From NCBI GenBank assembly GCA_016710765.1, contig JADJUJ010000006.1, positions 248,001-312,000 of the forward strand: 64,000 nt of DNA. Reading direction: 5' to 3'. Both the position numbers and the translations under genes were made by a program. The notes under the pieces are model-generated. The model was not told the DNA's origin and ran no database searches. It saw only the letters and a program-made list of their open reading frames with translations. The number at the start of each line of letters is the position of its first letter. Positions within the stretch are counted from its first letter, which is position 1. Source of the stretch: Lewinellaceae bacterium. GTDB lineage: Bacteria > Bacteroidota > Bacteroidia > Chitinophagales > Saprospiraceae. Shown here piece by piece: positions 9,355 through 19,192 of the stretch.

Positions 9355-10191
9355 ATGAGACCTTTCTGTAGCATTTTGCTTCTCTTATGCGGTTTTGAAA
9401 GCCTTCTTTCTGCACAAGGAAGCGAAGCTACGCCGTTTGTTTTGGGCCAAACCGAAATCCTGAAGTCTGACATACTTTCTGCAGACCGGGTACTCAACAT
9501 TTACCTGCCCAGCAACTACGCAACCCAGGACACCGTCTCTTTTCCGGTCGTTTATGTGCTGGATGGGTCTGCTAATGAGGACTTTATCCATATCGTGGGC
9601 CTGCTGCAGTTTTTAAACATGTACGAACTGGCACCCCAATCGATCGTTGTCGGCATTGCGAACATCGATCGGAAAAAGGACTTCACTTTTCCTACTGTCA
9701 ATGCGGAAATGAAAACGGCGTTTCCCACCACCGGTGGTTCCGAGCCATTCATTGCCTTTCTGGAAAAAGAAGTGCAGCCTTTTGTTGAAAAGAATTACCG
9801 CAGCACCAAGGCTAAAACCATCATGGGCCAGTCGTTGGGCGGCCTGTTGGCAACCGAGATTTTGTTCAAAAAACCAGTGCTGTTCGATACTTACATCATC
9901 ATCAGTCCGAGTTTGTGGTGGGACGACGAATCCCTGCTTTCCTTTCCTGCACCGGTGCTTCGGGCGGATTACCCTGGCACCGTCAACGTTTTCGTAGGCG
10001 TAGGAAAAGAAGGGAAAATCATGCAACGGGACGCCAAACGACTGGCGCAGATGTTGAAGAATGCGCCAAACAAAAACCTGCACAGTGATTTTGGGTTTTT
10101 CCCAAAAGAAAACCACGCCACTGTATTGCACGCTGCAGCCTACAAGGCTTTCAGAACCTTGTATCAAAGTTCTTATCCGGGTATGAAGTAA
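9355..10191 (+). CDS. secreted esterase, alpha/beta hydrolase fold (IroE/Fes-like)
   Basis: The 278-residue protein has a signal peptide (CSILLLLCGFESLLSAQ). The mature part shows a putative-esterase fold: NIYLPSNYA at the first strands, PVVYVLDGS, and the nucleophile elbow MGQSLGGLLA with Ser in place. SPSLWWDDE and a late His in KENHATVLHAAAYKA complete the usual triad pattern. This family includes siderophore esterases and feruloyl esterases. Nothing nearby relates to siderophores, so the substrate is open. It follows the acetyltransferase by 5 bases. Confidence 0.82.
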   Translation: MRPFCSILLLLCGFESLLSAQGSEATPFVLGQTEILKSDILSADRVLNIYLPSNYATQDTVSFPVVYVLDGSANEDFIHIVGLLQFLNMYELAPQSIVVGIANIDRKKDFTFPTVNAEMKTAFPTTGGSEPFIAFLEKEVQPFVEKNYRSTKAKTIMGQSLGGLLATEILFKKPVLFDTYIIISPSLWWDDESLLSFPAPVLRADYPGTVNVFVGVGKEGKIMQRDAKRLAQMLKNAPNKNLHSDFGFFPKENHATVLHAAAYKAFRTLYQSSYPGMK

Positions 10192-10285
10192 AGAAAAGTG
10201 TAAAGAATCTGGCCAAGCAAGTATATTTACAATACCTGCAAAAGCCTGATCAGCTGTCGAAAGCCATTTAAAAAAAAAGAAAGTC

Positions 10286-10651
10286 ATGATCATTCTCACC
10301 CAGATCCTTATTGCCTTCGTGGCCGTGCTGCACTTGTATTTTCTGTATTTTGAAATGTTCGCCTGGACGACCCTGGGGCGGAAAATATTCCGGCAGTTTC
10401 CCGCTGATCTTTTCGAGCCCACCAAAGCATTGGCTGCCAACCAGGGTTTGTACAATGGTTTTTTGGCGGCGGGGTTGCTTTGGAGTATCTTTATTGGCGA
10501 CCTACGCTGGAGTAGGAATGTGGCGTTGTTTTTCCTTTCTTGTGTTACGGTAGCGGGCATTTACGGCGCGCTGACGGCATCCAAAAAGATATTTTTTGTG
10601 CAGGCCCTGCCGGCATTGGTGGCCATGGCCCTGGTACTGATGATGGAGTAG
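10286..10651 (+). CDS. DUF1304 membrane protein
   Basis: This is a 121-residue protein with four predicted membrane helices and the DUF1304 hallmarks: LHLYFLYFEMFAW in helix 1, ANQGLYNGFLAAGLLW at helix 2 and GIYGALTASKK after helix 3. Length and layout match the family, which occurs widely in bacteria without a known role. It is preceded by about 95 bases of AT-rich sequence and followed by a secreted-protein gene on the same strand. Confidence 0.88.
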   Translation: MIILTQILIAFVAVLHLYFLYFEMFAWTTLGRKIFRQFPADLFEPTKALAANQGLYNGFLAAGLLWSIFIGDLRWSRNVALFFLSCVTVAGIYGALTASKKIFFVQALPALVAMALVLMME

Positions 10652-10688
10652 GTACTGTGCGTTTCTGGATAATAATTAATTTTTCCCC

Positions 10689-11759
10689 ATGAAGTCAATA
10701 AGTTTCCCGGTAATTGTAGCCTTTTTTCTGCTGGTTTTGCCGCTGCAGATTTCCGCACAAACGTCCTATTACGCGCAGCGAATCGCTGCATTGAAGGCTG
10801 ATCCGGCCATTGGCTGGGTAGCAGGTTATGATGCCGAGTATAATTTTGATCTCCAAACTGCCGGTGTTGATCTTGCGTTTTTTAAATTAATATTTGCGCA
10901 GCAACAATTTGGGCTGAATGCCAGTGGCTATATGGGCATGGTTCCGGGAATGTATTTTATGCCACTGTCGGAGAATTGGCGGTTGCTCGACGAATCGCCG
11001 TCGATTAAGGGGAATATATATGACGATACCTTCACCACGCCGTTGCAGGGTATGGATTTGGAAACGACCATATCAAATGCTTTTTCCTGGATAGAGAAAG
11101 ACGGGCCCATGATGATACGCAATCCCATCGGTCCAGATCAAGTCAAGCAAATTCAGGCCAGGCACTTACTGTACTATGATACCAAATCCGAGGCCCTTCG
11201 CATCGAAATCGTTGGTGTCAGACCCATATTCAGCATCTGGAAAGACAATGCAACACAAAAGGGCCCCGCCAATTTTTGGATTATCCCCGGTTCCTGGGAC
11301 CGAAATCGGGATTTTTATTCCGACAATAAAATCGAGTTTGTCGCTACCACCAAAAACATGTCACCCGCTTTTGATAGCATGCAAATCATAAAAATGGGTA
11401 AGTTTTCCCTCAAAGCATGGGCGCTTCGAATATTGGAAAAACCCGATTCCTCCTTGCTCAACAGCGAATATCGGCCTTCAGTACCTTCAGAGGATCAGGA
11501 TGCTGGTTCGGAGGCCGTTGATTCCGAACAATATGCATTTGTCCTGGATGAATTTGGTGTGATCAACACGGAAATAGGCCAAATAGATCATGCGCAATTC
11601 AACAGAGCCAGTTTCACCACGCATTGGTTTTTTGAAAAACAAGCCGACGGCTTTTTCAAAATCTATTGCGATCCGGTGGCGGTCCGTCCGATGGCACCAG
11701 TACGAAATACGGAAGGGAAACTGCTGTATCTAAAGCCTGTTTTTGTCAAAAGGCTGTGA
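10689..11759 (+). CDS. secreted protein of unknown function, distant GldN-like pattern
   Basis: The protein is 356 residues with a clear signal peptide (VIVAFFLLVLPLQISAQ). No domain was recognised with confidence. The middle (residues about 155-205) reads VKQIQARHLLYYDTKSEALR followed by IEIVGVRPIFSIW, then FWIIPGSW. This resembles the GldN/PorN core of 'I..Y...e.W.FDk..s...vrIiGiaP' followed by a 'LFW' strand. GldN is a periplasmic part of the type IX secretion machine. The rest does not follow GldN closely, and no other gld genes are adjacent, so this is only a suggestion. The gene stands between DUF1304 and a T9SS cargo gene. Confidence 0.4.
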   Translation: MKSISFPVIVAFFLLVLPLQISAQTSYYAQRIAALKADPAIGWVAGYDAEYNFDLQTAGVDLAFFKLIFAQQQFGLNASGYMGMVPGMYFMPLSENWRLLDESPSIKGNIYDDTFTTPLQGMDLETTISNAFSWIEKDGPMMIRNPIGPDQVKQIQARHLLYYDTKSEALRIEIVGVRPIFSIWKDNATQKGPANFWIIPGSWDRNRDFYSDNKIEFVATTKNMSPAFDSMQIIKMGKFSLKAWALRILEKPDSSLLNSEYRPSVPSEDQDAGSEAVDSEQYAFVLDEFGVINTEIGQIDHAQFNRASFTTHWFFEKQADGFFKIYCDPVAVRPMAPVRNTEGKLLYLKPVFVKRL

Positions 11760-11855
11760 TTGTTAGGGTTTTATGTTGGTAAATTGGAGGCAATTGATAA
11801 ACTTGGCAGGATCACCTGCTGTGTTTAAATGTTACTTTCAAATACCACCCCTGTA

Positions 11856-13115
11856 ATGAAAAACAAACTACTGCTTATTTACTTTTGCTTCAGCACCGTT
11901 CTGAATGCACAATCTGCCTGGCAACTCGTCCATACCCCGGCTCCTCTGGAACATTACAATGATATTCACACTGTGTCGGCCAACAGGGTTGTACTAGCGT
12001 CGGAGTGGGGACAGGTTTTTCACAGTTCAGATGGCTGTGTTACGATCGAGAAATTTCAGGTTCCGGGCGATTTTTCCATTTATGGCGCTATCGATTTTTC
12101 TGATGAACAAAACGGGTTCATCGGTGGTGGCTGTTGGTTTCCAACAGATGAATGTGTCAGCGGTGCCATGCTGCGCAGCACAGATGGCGGGCATACCTGG
12201 ACACGAAGCCAGATTTCTGACGATCTTGGCGTGTTGCAATTTGTACAGGCAGTCAATGAAAATACCATTTTTGCCCAAGGTGATTACGCCGGTTTATATT
12301 CGTTCAATATCGCGACCACAACATGGGACAGCCTCAGTCATCCGGGTGGACTTAGCGGTGTTTTTCAAGGGTTGCAGTTTGTGGACGAAAACCAGGGTTT
12401 CCTGCTAAAATGGAATTATGTAAATGGCAACAATACGTTCAGGTTATACAAAACAGTTGATGGAGGCCAGTCCTTCCAGGTCCTGCAGGATAGCCTGCCT
12501 TTTAATTCGTCCAACGTTGCGGGCTTGTATTTTTTCAACGCCAATGAGGGGCTCATTTACAACCACGGTAATATGTTGTACCGTACGCAAAATGGTGGAC
12601 AAAGTTTTGAGGTACAGCAGGTTTTTCCTACAGGTGATGTTGTGCAACAATTGGAGTTTACCGACGACTTGAATGGCTATGCTGCTACTTCCAACAATAT
12701 CACCCAGCATCATGTGCTGTACCGCAGCACCGATGGCGGACTAAGTTGGACGCCTGACCTAACGATAGATTCAGTTTATATTCAGCGGTTTGACATGCTG
12801 GATGCCGAGAACGGGTATGCCTACGATTCTTTTAACCGGATTTACCGGAGGAGTGGAACCAATGCCGTGGCGCAGGCCAATCAACCTGAAGCCTGGCAAG
12901 TTTTACCCAATCCTGCCGCAGGATTTTTGCTTGTAACAAAAGAAGGTGTACTAATGGGCGAAGAGGTTTTCCGCTTGTTTGACTTGCGGGGGGAACTGGT
13001 CTTACAATATCCTTTAAACCAGTCCAAAGTGCAGATCCCTTTGCCCCAACTGCCCAATGGTCCGTACTTTTTCAGGGCTGGTACCCGCACCGGTAAAGTG
13101 TTGATTCAGCAATAG
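11856..13115 (+). CDS. secreted YCF48/BNR-repeat protein with T9SS type A sorting domain
   Basis: The start at 11856 puts a signal peptide (KLLLIYFCFSTVLNAQ) at the very N-terminus. The body has at least five 'photosystem assembly YCF48-like' or BNR blades marked by repeats such as SSDGCVTIEKF, STDGGHTWTRS, TVDGGQSFQVL, TQNGGQSFEVQ and STDGGLSWTPD. The last 80 residues (VLPNPAAGFLLV, FDLRGELVLQYPL, LPNGPYFFRAG, KVLIQQ) form a type A sorting domain. The protein is therefore exported by the type IX system and anchored to or released from the surface. Ligand or substrate unknown. Confidence 0.88.
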   Translation: MKNKLLLIYFCFSTVLNAQSAWQLVHTPAPLEHYNDIHTVSANRVVLASEWGQVFHSSDGCVTIEKFQVPGDFSIYGAIDFSDEQNGFIGGGCWFPTDECVSGAMLRSTDGGHTWTRSQISDDLGVLQFVQAVNENTIFAQGDYAGLYSFNIATTTWDSLSHPGGLSGVFQGLQFVDENQGFLLKWNYVNGNNTFRLYKTVDGGQSFQVLQDSLPFNSSNVAGLYFFNANEGLIYNHGNMLYRTQNGGQSFEVQQVFPTGDVVQQLEFTDDLNGYAATSNNITQHHVLYRSTDGGLSWTPDLTIDSVYIQRFDMLDAENGYAYDSFNRIYRRSGTNAVAQANQPEAWQVLPNPAAGFLLVTKEGVLMGEEVFRLFDLRGELVLQYPLNQSKVQIPLPQLPNGPYFFRAGTRTGKVLIQQ

Positions 13116-13127
13116 CGATGGGAAAAG

Positions 13128-13163
13128 AAAAAACCCCCATCTTCTTTCAGGTGGAGGTTTTAC
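13128..13163. terminator. bidirectional terminator between convergent genes
   Basis: AAAAAACCCCCA and GTGGAGGTTTT form an imperfect stem around an 11-base loop, with A and T tracts on the outside. It serves the sorting-domain gene from the left and the isocitrate dehydrogenase gene from the right. Confidence 0.6.
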
Positions 13164-13203
13164 GTCAATCGAATCATCTAAGAGTGCAAACTCAAACTGC
13201 TAT

Positions 13204-14639
13204 TTACTGTCCTTGTCCGAGGGAGAACGCCGGCTTTCCATCGAAAGCATACAGGTTCTCCGTTTTGATGGTATCTACATTCTCTTCTATGGCTTTGGCC
13301 AAAATGTTGAGAATATGCTGTTGGGTGATTTTCTTTCCTTCTGCTGATTTGAAGCGGCAGCGCCAGTGGTCGGTGCAGAACGTTTCTTCAAAACCTTCCG
13401 GCCATACTTTGATGCCACGGTTGGTGATCATGTTCAACTGCATGTCGGGTGAATCCAAATGCTGTAGTTTGGCCGCCAGTTCGTCGGCATTCAGGCCATT
13501 CCAGTGTACGAAAACATCTACGCCTTGCAATTCTTTATTGGCAGCCGGGCGGCGGATGTATTTGGGCAGTTTCAAGGCATAATCTTTGGTGTATCGGACA
13601 ACGGGGAGGGCCGAAGGCTGTTGTCCGAGGCGTTCTATCACGGCCTGGGTGAAAACCTGGGTATCTGCTTTTACTTTACTGATGCCTTCTTTGTAAATAT
13701 CGGCGGTGTGAATACCGTCTTCTATGGTTTTGAGCCAGGCATTCTGCAGACGTTCGGCTACTTCCGACTGTCCGATGTGGTTCAGCATCATGATGGCGCC
13801 CTGCAGCAGACCAGATGGGTTGGCGCTGTTTTTTCCCGCCAGGTCGGGGGCTGAGCCGTGAATGGCTTCAAACATGGCGCAGCTTTCACCGATGTTGGCA
13901 GAGCCGGCCAGGCCGACCGATCCTACGATTTGCGCGGCCACATCCGACAGCATATCGCCGTATAGGTTGGCCATGACCACCACGTCAAACATTTCTGGGG
14001 TGTCAGCCAGTCGGGCGGCGCCGATATCGACAATCCAGTGATCGTTTTTGATGTCGGGGTATTCCAGCGCAATTTCGTTGAACACCTGGTGAAACAAGCC
14101 ATCGGTTTGCTTCATGATGTTGTCCTTGGAAAAACAAGTCACTTTTTTGCGACCGTACTGCCGGGCATATTCAAAAGCGTACCGTACAATTTTTTCACAA
14201 CCAGGCCTGCTGATGAGTTTGAGGCATTGCACTACTTCATCTGTTTGCTGATGCTCGATGCCGGCGTACAAATCTTCCTCATTTTCGCGAATGATCACCA
14301 CGTCCATCACAGGGTGCTTGGTGTGCACAAAGGGTGCAAACTCACGCAGGGGCGCACGTTTGCGTACAAACCGAGCATTTTTCGCATGGTGACGTTCAGG
14401 CTTTTGTAACCACCGCCTTGCGGTGTGGTAATGGGGGCCTTCAGGAAAACCTTGTTGCGGCGTATAATGTCCCACGATGCCTTGGAGATACCCGAGGTGT
14501 TTCCAGAAAGGTACACTTGCTCACCTACTTCAATTTCATCGGTTTCGATGCGGGCGCCCGCAGCATGGAGCATGTCGAGGGTTGCCTGCATGATTTCCGG
14601 TCCAATCCCGTCGCCTTTTGCCACTGTGATTCTGGTCAT
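13204..14639 (-). CDS. icd: isocitrate dehydrogenase, long (Thermus-like) form, one frame break
   Basis: This TCA-cycle enzyme converts isocitrate to 2-oxoglutarate and CO2. Motifs: ITVAKGDGIGPEIM at the start, VIIRENEEDLYAGIEHQQTD for substrate binding, ANLYGDMLSDVAAQIVG with the metal-binding Asp residues, and EAIHGSAPDLAGKNSANPSG. An extra C-terminal domain of about 140 residues (from YTKDYALKLPKYI to the end) matches the long Thermus-type enzymes. The start is the ATG at 14639. The frame breaks at GGGG 14349-14352 (plus strand). Adding one base joins NVRP to LREFAPFVHTKHP and yields about 478 residues. A LysR gene is divergent 90 bases away. Coenzyme preference (NAD or NADP) was not decided. 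Confidence 0.9.
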
Positions 14640-14696
14640 GTTGTTTGTTTTTACTTTTGATGCAAAGATCATGCGCTTAATTCATAAATCATATTT

Positions 14697-14704
14697 TATA
14701 TTTG
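14697..14704 (+). promoter_or_regulatory. -7 box (TATATTTG) of the LysR gene
   Basis: The octamer matches the Bacteroidetes -7 consensus TAnnTTTG exactly and lies 25 bases before the LysR start codon. A TTG element at the expected distance upstream is not evident. The 90-base divergent space probably also holds the operator for LysR itself and for isocitrate dehydrogenase. Confidence 0.45.
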
Positions 14705-14728
14705 CAATGCTTATCATAAAAAATATTT

Positions 14729-15651
14729 ATGGATTATACTTTGCATCAACTTCGGGTGTTTTTGAACATCGTTAAAACCGGGAGCATCACCAAGGCTGCA
14801 GAATTGCTACACCTGACGCAGCCTGCTGTTTCCATACAACTCAAAAATTTCCAGGAGCAGTTTGGTGTTCCACTGACCGAAGTGATTGGCCGGAAGATAC
14901 AAGTGACGGAATTTGGCCTGGAAATCGCCCGTTCGGCGGAAGAAATACTGGAGGCGGTGAGTGCTATCGACTACAAAACCCAGGCTTACAAAGGTTTGCT
15001 CAGTGGTAAACTGCGCATTGCGGTGGTGTCGACAGGAAAGTATGTGATGCCTTATTTTTTGACGCGTTTCGTATCCCTGCATCCGGGCATCAATTTGATG
15101 ATGGACGTTACCAACAAATCGCGCGTTTGGGAATCGGTGGAACAAAACGAAGTTGATTTTTCTCTGGTGTCTATTTTGCCCGATCAACCTGTGGTGGAAA
15201 GTCTTGCCCTGCTGCGCAATAAATTGTTCTTGGTAGGTAAAACCCTGCCGGAACCTGTAAAAAGCAATACCTCCCGGCAATATTAGAGACCTTACCCCTT
15301 ATTTACCGGGAAGTGGGTTCCGGTACCCGTTTTACCATGGAGCAATTCATCAGGGCGCATGGGCTTCAGGTGCAAAAAAAATTAGAATTGGCTACCAATG
15401 AGGCGGTCAAGCAAGCGGTGCTGGCGGGGCTGGGTTATTCCATTATGCCGCTGATTGGCATCAAAAATGAAATTACCAATGGATCGCTCCACATTATTCC
15501 GGTCAAAGGATTGCCGATGGAAACCAACTGGCACCTCATTTGGCTGCGGCAAAAAAAGTTGTCACCCATTGCAACAGCTTTTTTAAAACACCTGCACGAA
15601 GAAAAGAGCCAAATTGTAAAAGCGCACTTTGCCTGGTATGAAGAATTTTGA
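14729..15651 (+). CDS. LysR-family transcriptional regulator, one frame break
   Basis: Residues 1-60 form the winged helix-turn-helix (HQLRVFLNIVKTGSITKAAE then LLHLTQPAVSIQLKNFQEQF). The effector domain follows, with KLRIAVVSTGKYVMPYFLTRF. The frame stops at TAG after AAAAA at 15259-15263. Adding one A continues as KKQYLPAILETLPLIYREVG, SGTRFTMEQF and AGLGYSIMPL to the end, about 307 residues, which is normal for the family. The layout of the HTH and the YREVGSGTR element resembles CbbR/CysB-like LysR proteins. It is divergent from isocitrate dehydrogenase and upstream of an ABC exporter, so either could be its target. Confidence 0.85.
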
Positions 15652-15713
15652 TGGTATAGGTTTTTAAAAAGATGAAAAAACAAAGATATTGCATTCAAAA
15701 TCGACTCCAAACC

Positions 15714-16484
15714 ATGACAGATCCCATCATTTCCATTAAAAATTTGCGTAAGCAATATGGCCCCAAGCAGGTCTTGCGCGGCATTGACCTGGATGTTTAT
15801 CCCGGACAAGTGCTGGGCTACATTGGTCCGAATGGCGCGGGCAAAAGCACTACTGTTAAAATACTGTGCGGATTGCAAACCGACTTTAGCGGTACCGTAA
15901 TGGTCAGGGGTATTGATATTCGGCAGGACCCCGTTGGGGTGCGGCAATACATCGGCTATGTTCCGGAATCAGCGGATCTGTACGACGTTCTGACGGCCTC
16001 CGAATTCCTGCATTTCATGGGAGCCTTGTACGGGTTACCCAAAGATACCTGCGACAATAGAATTCAGAAAATGATGGGAGCCTTTGGCATGGCTGCTAAT
16101 TTGGACCAGCGGATCGATACGTTCAGCAAAGGGATGCGCCAGAAAGTACTGCTGGTGAGCAGTTTGCTCCACAACCCCGACATTATTATCCTCGATGAGC
16201 CGCTTAACGGTTTGGATGCCAACAGCGTCATCATGGTCAAGGTTGATCTCCAGGCTTGCGCAAGAAGGCAAAACGTTCTTTACTGCAGCCATATGATGGA
16301 TGTGGTGGAAAAAGTGAGTGATCGCATCGTGTTGATCAACGATGGCCGTATTGTGGCCGACGGCAGCATCGAATCCCTGAAGCAGCAGGGCGACCAGAGC
16401 CTCGAGCAAATATTTTCCCAACTCACCAATAATGGAATGCAAGGTCATGCTGCGGATGACCTGATGCGCGCCTTCGAACCCTAG
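15714..16484 (+). CDS. ABC transporter ATP-binding protein
   Basis: This 256-residue ATPase is read from ATG 15714 (MTDPIISIKNLRKQYG). Walker A is GPNGAGKST, the Q-loop region is YIGYVPESADLYDVLT, the signature is degenerate (FSKGMRQK), Walker B is IIILDEPLNGLD and the switch His is in YCSHMMDVVEKVSD. It belongs to the CcmA/NatA-like group that drives ABC-2 exporters. Its stop is 3 bases before the permease start, so the two form one exporter. The substrate is unknown; small hydrophobic compounds or cell-envelope material are usual for this group. Confidence 0.9.
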   Translation: MTDPIISIKNLRKQYGPKQVLRGIDLDVYPGQVLGYIGPNGAGKSTTVKILCGLQTDFSGTVMVRGIDIRQDPVGVRQYIGYVPESADLYDVLTASEFLHFMGALYGLPKDTCDNRIQKMMGAFGMAANLDQRIDTFSKGMRQKVLLVSSLLHNPDIIILDEPLNGLDANSVIMVKVDLQACARRQNVLYCSHMMDVVEKVSDRIVLINDGRIVADGSIESLKQQGDQSLEQIFSQLTNNGMQGHAADDLMRAFEP

Positions 16485-16487
16485 GCC

Positions 16488-18160
16488 ATGAATCTGTTTA
16501 ACCGACTTTTTTTAGGGGCAGCCATGGCGCCCAAACAGCTGTATCGGAGTCTGGGGATAAACACCGCGCAGCTCAAATCCATTTTGCAAATCAAACTGGA
16601 AATGGACGACCGCCGCCCCAGTGCCCTGCAGATAGGGCGGTACCAGGCCAGTCCCAGCCAAAAAGTAAAACGCACGACCCTGGTGTCCATGTTTTTTAGC
16701 CTGGTACTCGGTTTTTTGTTTTTGATTTCCTTTCGATTCAGCGATGACCCGGCCACGCAACTGGGGGTGTATTTTACCTTCCTGATTTGCATGCTGAGCC
16801 TCATGCTCATCGGCGACTTCACCTCCGTGCTGATTGATGTGCGCGACAACAACATCATTCTTCCCAAACCCGTCAACGACCGCACCTTTTTGGCCTCCCG
16901 GCTGCTGCACATCATGATCCACATGAGCAAGGTCTTGCTTCCCATGAGTTTGCCAGCATGGGGCTACATAGCGGTACAATATGGTGTATTTCCTTCCATC
17001 GCTTTTGCCATACTGGTGCTGTTGGCTGCCGTGTTTTCGGTGTTTTTGATCAATACCTTATATGTGCTGGTATTGCAAATAACCAGTCCGGAAAAATTCA
17101 GAAACATCATCAGTTATTTGCAAATCCTCTTTACGGTAGGTTTCTATGCAGCAGTACAAATCATGCCGAGAATGTCTGGCGAAGATGGCTTGGTACTCGA
17201 AGTTCCGGATGATTCCTGGTGGAAAATATCGCCACCGTTTTGGTTTGGGTACGCTTTTAAGGCAACTGTGGGGGATCTCACTGCTGCGCAAATGTTGTCG
17301 GCAAGCATGGCATTGGTGGGGCCGATGCTGTCTGTATGGTTTGTGGTGAAGGTGATGGCCCCCAATTTTAACCGCAAGCTGGCGATGCTCAGCGGTGGTG
17401 GCGGCACACCAACTGCTGCTGTGCCAATAGCAGACCGTTCGGGATCGGTATCGTGGCTAGCAAAAATAGCCAGTGTAGTTTGTAACGGAGCGGCAGAGCA
17501 AACCGGGTTTCTTTTCACCTGGAAAATGATGTTGCGCAGCAGGAGTTTCGCCTGAAGGTATACCCCAAATTGGTTACCTGGTTGTGCTTGCTGTGGTGGC
17601 ATTGCTTCGGAAGAACGTGGATTTTTCAAGTTGGGATTCCTCCCCATATCAGTGGTGTATTTTTGTGTCATCGTGGTCATGAACGCTGCCATTCAAGTCA
17701 GCAACTCCGACCAATACAAGGCATCGTGGATGTTTTACCTTCCTCCTGTGGCCGGGCCGGGGCTGATCATCAATGGGGCATTAAGGCCATTATTGGCCAG
17801 TTTGTGTTGGTATCGGCACCTTTGATTGTGGTGTGGGCGCTTTGGTCAGGCGGGCTGTCGGTTATACCAGATTTGCTCCTGGCGTATGCGAACCTGGTGC
17901 TGTTCAGCTATGTAATATCGTTAGTTGTCTTGCGGCAATTGCCTTTTTCTCAGCCCGCCGCCCCAGGGCAAGGTGATGGCTGTGTACTCACTGCGCTGGC
18001 CATGGGCGGCGCCGGCATCATGGGTGCGATACACTATTTCCTGTTTAATATGTATTATTTCATTGTGCCGGCACTGATGGTGGTCGTGGCGGTAAATCTG
18101 TTGCTGGCGCGGTCCATCCGCACCATGGGATGGGATCGTATTGGGCCCGTGCAGGAATAG
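16488..18160 (+). CDS. ABC-2-type permease partner, four frame breaks
   Basis: Read with single-base corrections at TTT 17546-17548, AAA 17567-17569, TTTTT 17622-17626 and GGGG 17775-17778, this is one membrane protein of about 558 residues. It begins with a soluble N-terminal region (RLFLGAAMAPKQLYRSLGIN), then has about a dozen hydrophobic helices including VSMFFSLVLGFLFLISF, FTFLICMLSLMLIGDF, SVVYFCVIVVMNAAIQV and FVLVSAPLIVVWALW. It follows the ATPase by 3 bases. As written the gene stops at 17555 and later pieces appear in other frames, but the hydrophobic pattern is continuous only after the corrections. It is the membrane channel of the exporter. Confidence 0.8.
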
Positions 18161-18204
18161 TGGCTGTACCAATAGTGGATAACCAATGTAGTTTCTGGGC
18201 TTAA

Positions 18205-18258
18205 GGGTTTTTGCTTCGCAAAAATCTGCGGTAGCACAGCCTGAATTTTTTCAAAAAA
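18205..18258 (-). repeat. partial copy of the 41.4-kb hairpin repeat
   Basis: On the minus strand this reads TTTTGAAAAAATTCAGGC followed by TGTGCTACCGCAGATTTTTG and then CGAAGCAAAA. It matches 41449-41499 with only a few differences, in the opposite orientation. It includes one small hairpin (TTTTGC-GAA-GCAAAA) and ends where the longer unit would continue. Confidence 0.75.
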
Positions 18259-18702
18259 CTATCTTGCCTATATGGCCATCCTGGTGAGAAGGCCATCCTG
18301 CTGCTGAAAAATTTGGCATTGGGGGCAATGCAACAAATCTGTTTTTGGGGTTGGATATAATCCTCAGCCGGTTTTCTGATTCGGGAGTATACAGGGAGTG
18401 TAAACCCTTTGTTTGTATTGCTGGTACAAAAGAGATGCAACCTCCCGATCAGGAAAATTACATTTTGAGGCTGTTTTCAAGTGAAACTAGTGCCTCGACC
18501 ATTAACTGGGGCTAAACGGCGGAATACTATCAGGGATTGCGGTTTTTACCGGGGGGATTCAATCGTGGTCTTTTCGCTTAACCTGGGCAGCAACAAATGC
18601 ACGTTGAGCCTATGGTGATTGTTGTCAGCAGCCAATATTTAATTGTCAGGGATGAAAAGCAATGCTAAAGGCGCTACTGATTTTCTTTTTTACCAGCATG
18701 TT

Positions 18703-18862
18703 ATACTCGAAATAAAGTGGTTTGCGAATGCTCACTTGTCCTCAGCCCTCCTGGCTGCGTTATAAATACTCGCCGATGCGCTGCATCGTCTGCGTTTTAT
18801 GCCTTACCATCAGAACTGATGACTGCGCGATTATTTTCGCAAACCACTTTACTTCAGTATAT
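18703..18862. repeat. MITE-like inverted-repeat element
   Basis: Two arms share a perfect 16-base inverted match, TAAAGTGGTTTGCGAA at 18713-18728 and its complement at 18836-18851, with further imperfect pairing out to about 25 bases. The 107-base interior has its own palindrome (CGATGC-GCT-GCATCG, 18774-18788) and two copies of CTGCGTT(A/T)TA. No coding frame is present. The size and terminal inverted repeats suit a miniature transposable element or a structured RNA. Confidence 0.6.
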
Positions 18863-19030
18863 TAAAAACCAGCTTTGTTAAAACACAATTATTGTTTGTT
18901 GGAAGGAATGATTAAAAGAGGATGAATGTGAAAAGAGCAAAATTTCGTAAAAAATTCTATTTATCACAAGGATGTATTATGGAATAAGGTTTCATGGTAT
19001 AGGTTTTTAGGAGATTAATATTTTGCAATT

Positions 19031-19061
19031 TTGATTCCAAATAAAACATAACCTACCTTTG
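19031..19061 (+). promoter_or_regulatory. promoter of amtB
   Basis: TTG at 19031-19033 and TACCTTTG at 19054-19061 are separated by 20 bases, matching the Bacteroidetes primary promoter (TTG at -33, TAnnTTTG at -7). Transcription would start near 19068 and leave an untranslated leader of about 125 bases before amtB. Confidence 0.7.
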
Positions 19062-19192
19062 CTTTGTCGTAGTCTGAATGGCAGGTTAACGATAAAAGCC
19101 CTCACCAGTTTGCAGATGTAGTACAAAAAGGCAGTTTTCCATACCTATGGGAAGCGGCTGTTCATGTTAACTGAAAAGTGAAATTGGATCTT

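Larger units (their letters stand above)
18161..19192. other. 1-kb intergenic region upstream of amtB
   Basis: No plausible gene was found in this stretch. It holds a partial copy of the hairpin repeat seen at 41.4 kb (18205-18258), an inverted-repeat element (18703-18862) and the amtB promoter (19031-19061). The remaining parts are unremarkable. Confidence 0.6.

Noticed and set aside
9613..10560. A 315-codon minus-strand frame over the esterase and DUF1304 genes
   Set aside because: Both plus-strand genes are clearly supported; the frame has no domain and spans their gap without any signal.
18703..18862. A tRNA or other known structural RNA in the inverted-repeat element
   Set aside because: The arms are long and straight, with no T-loop or anticodon-like parts, and no cloverleaf could be drawn.
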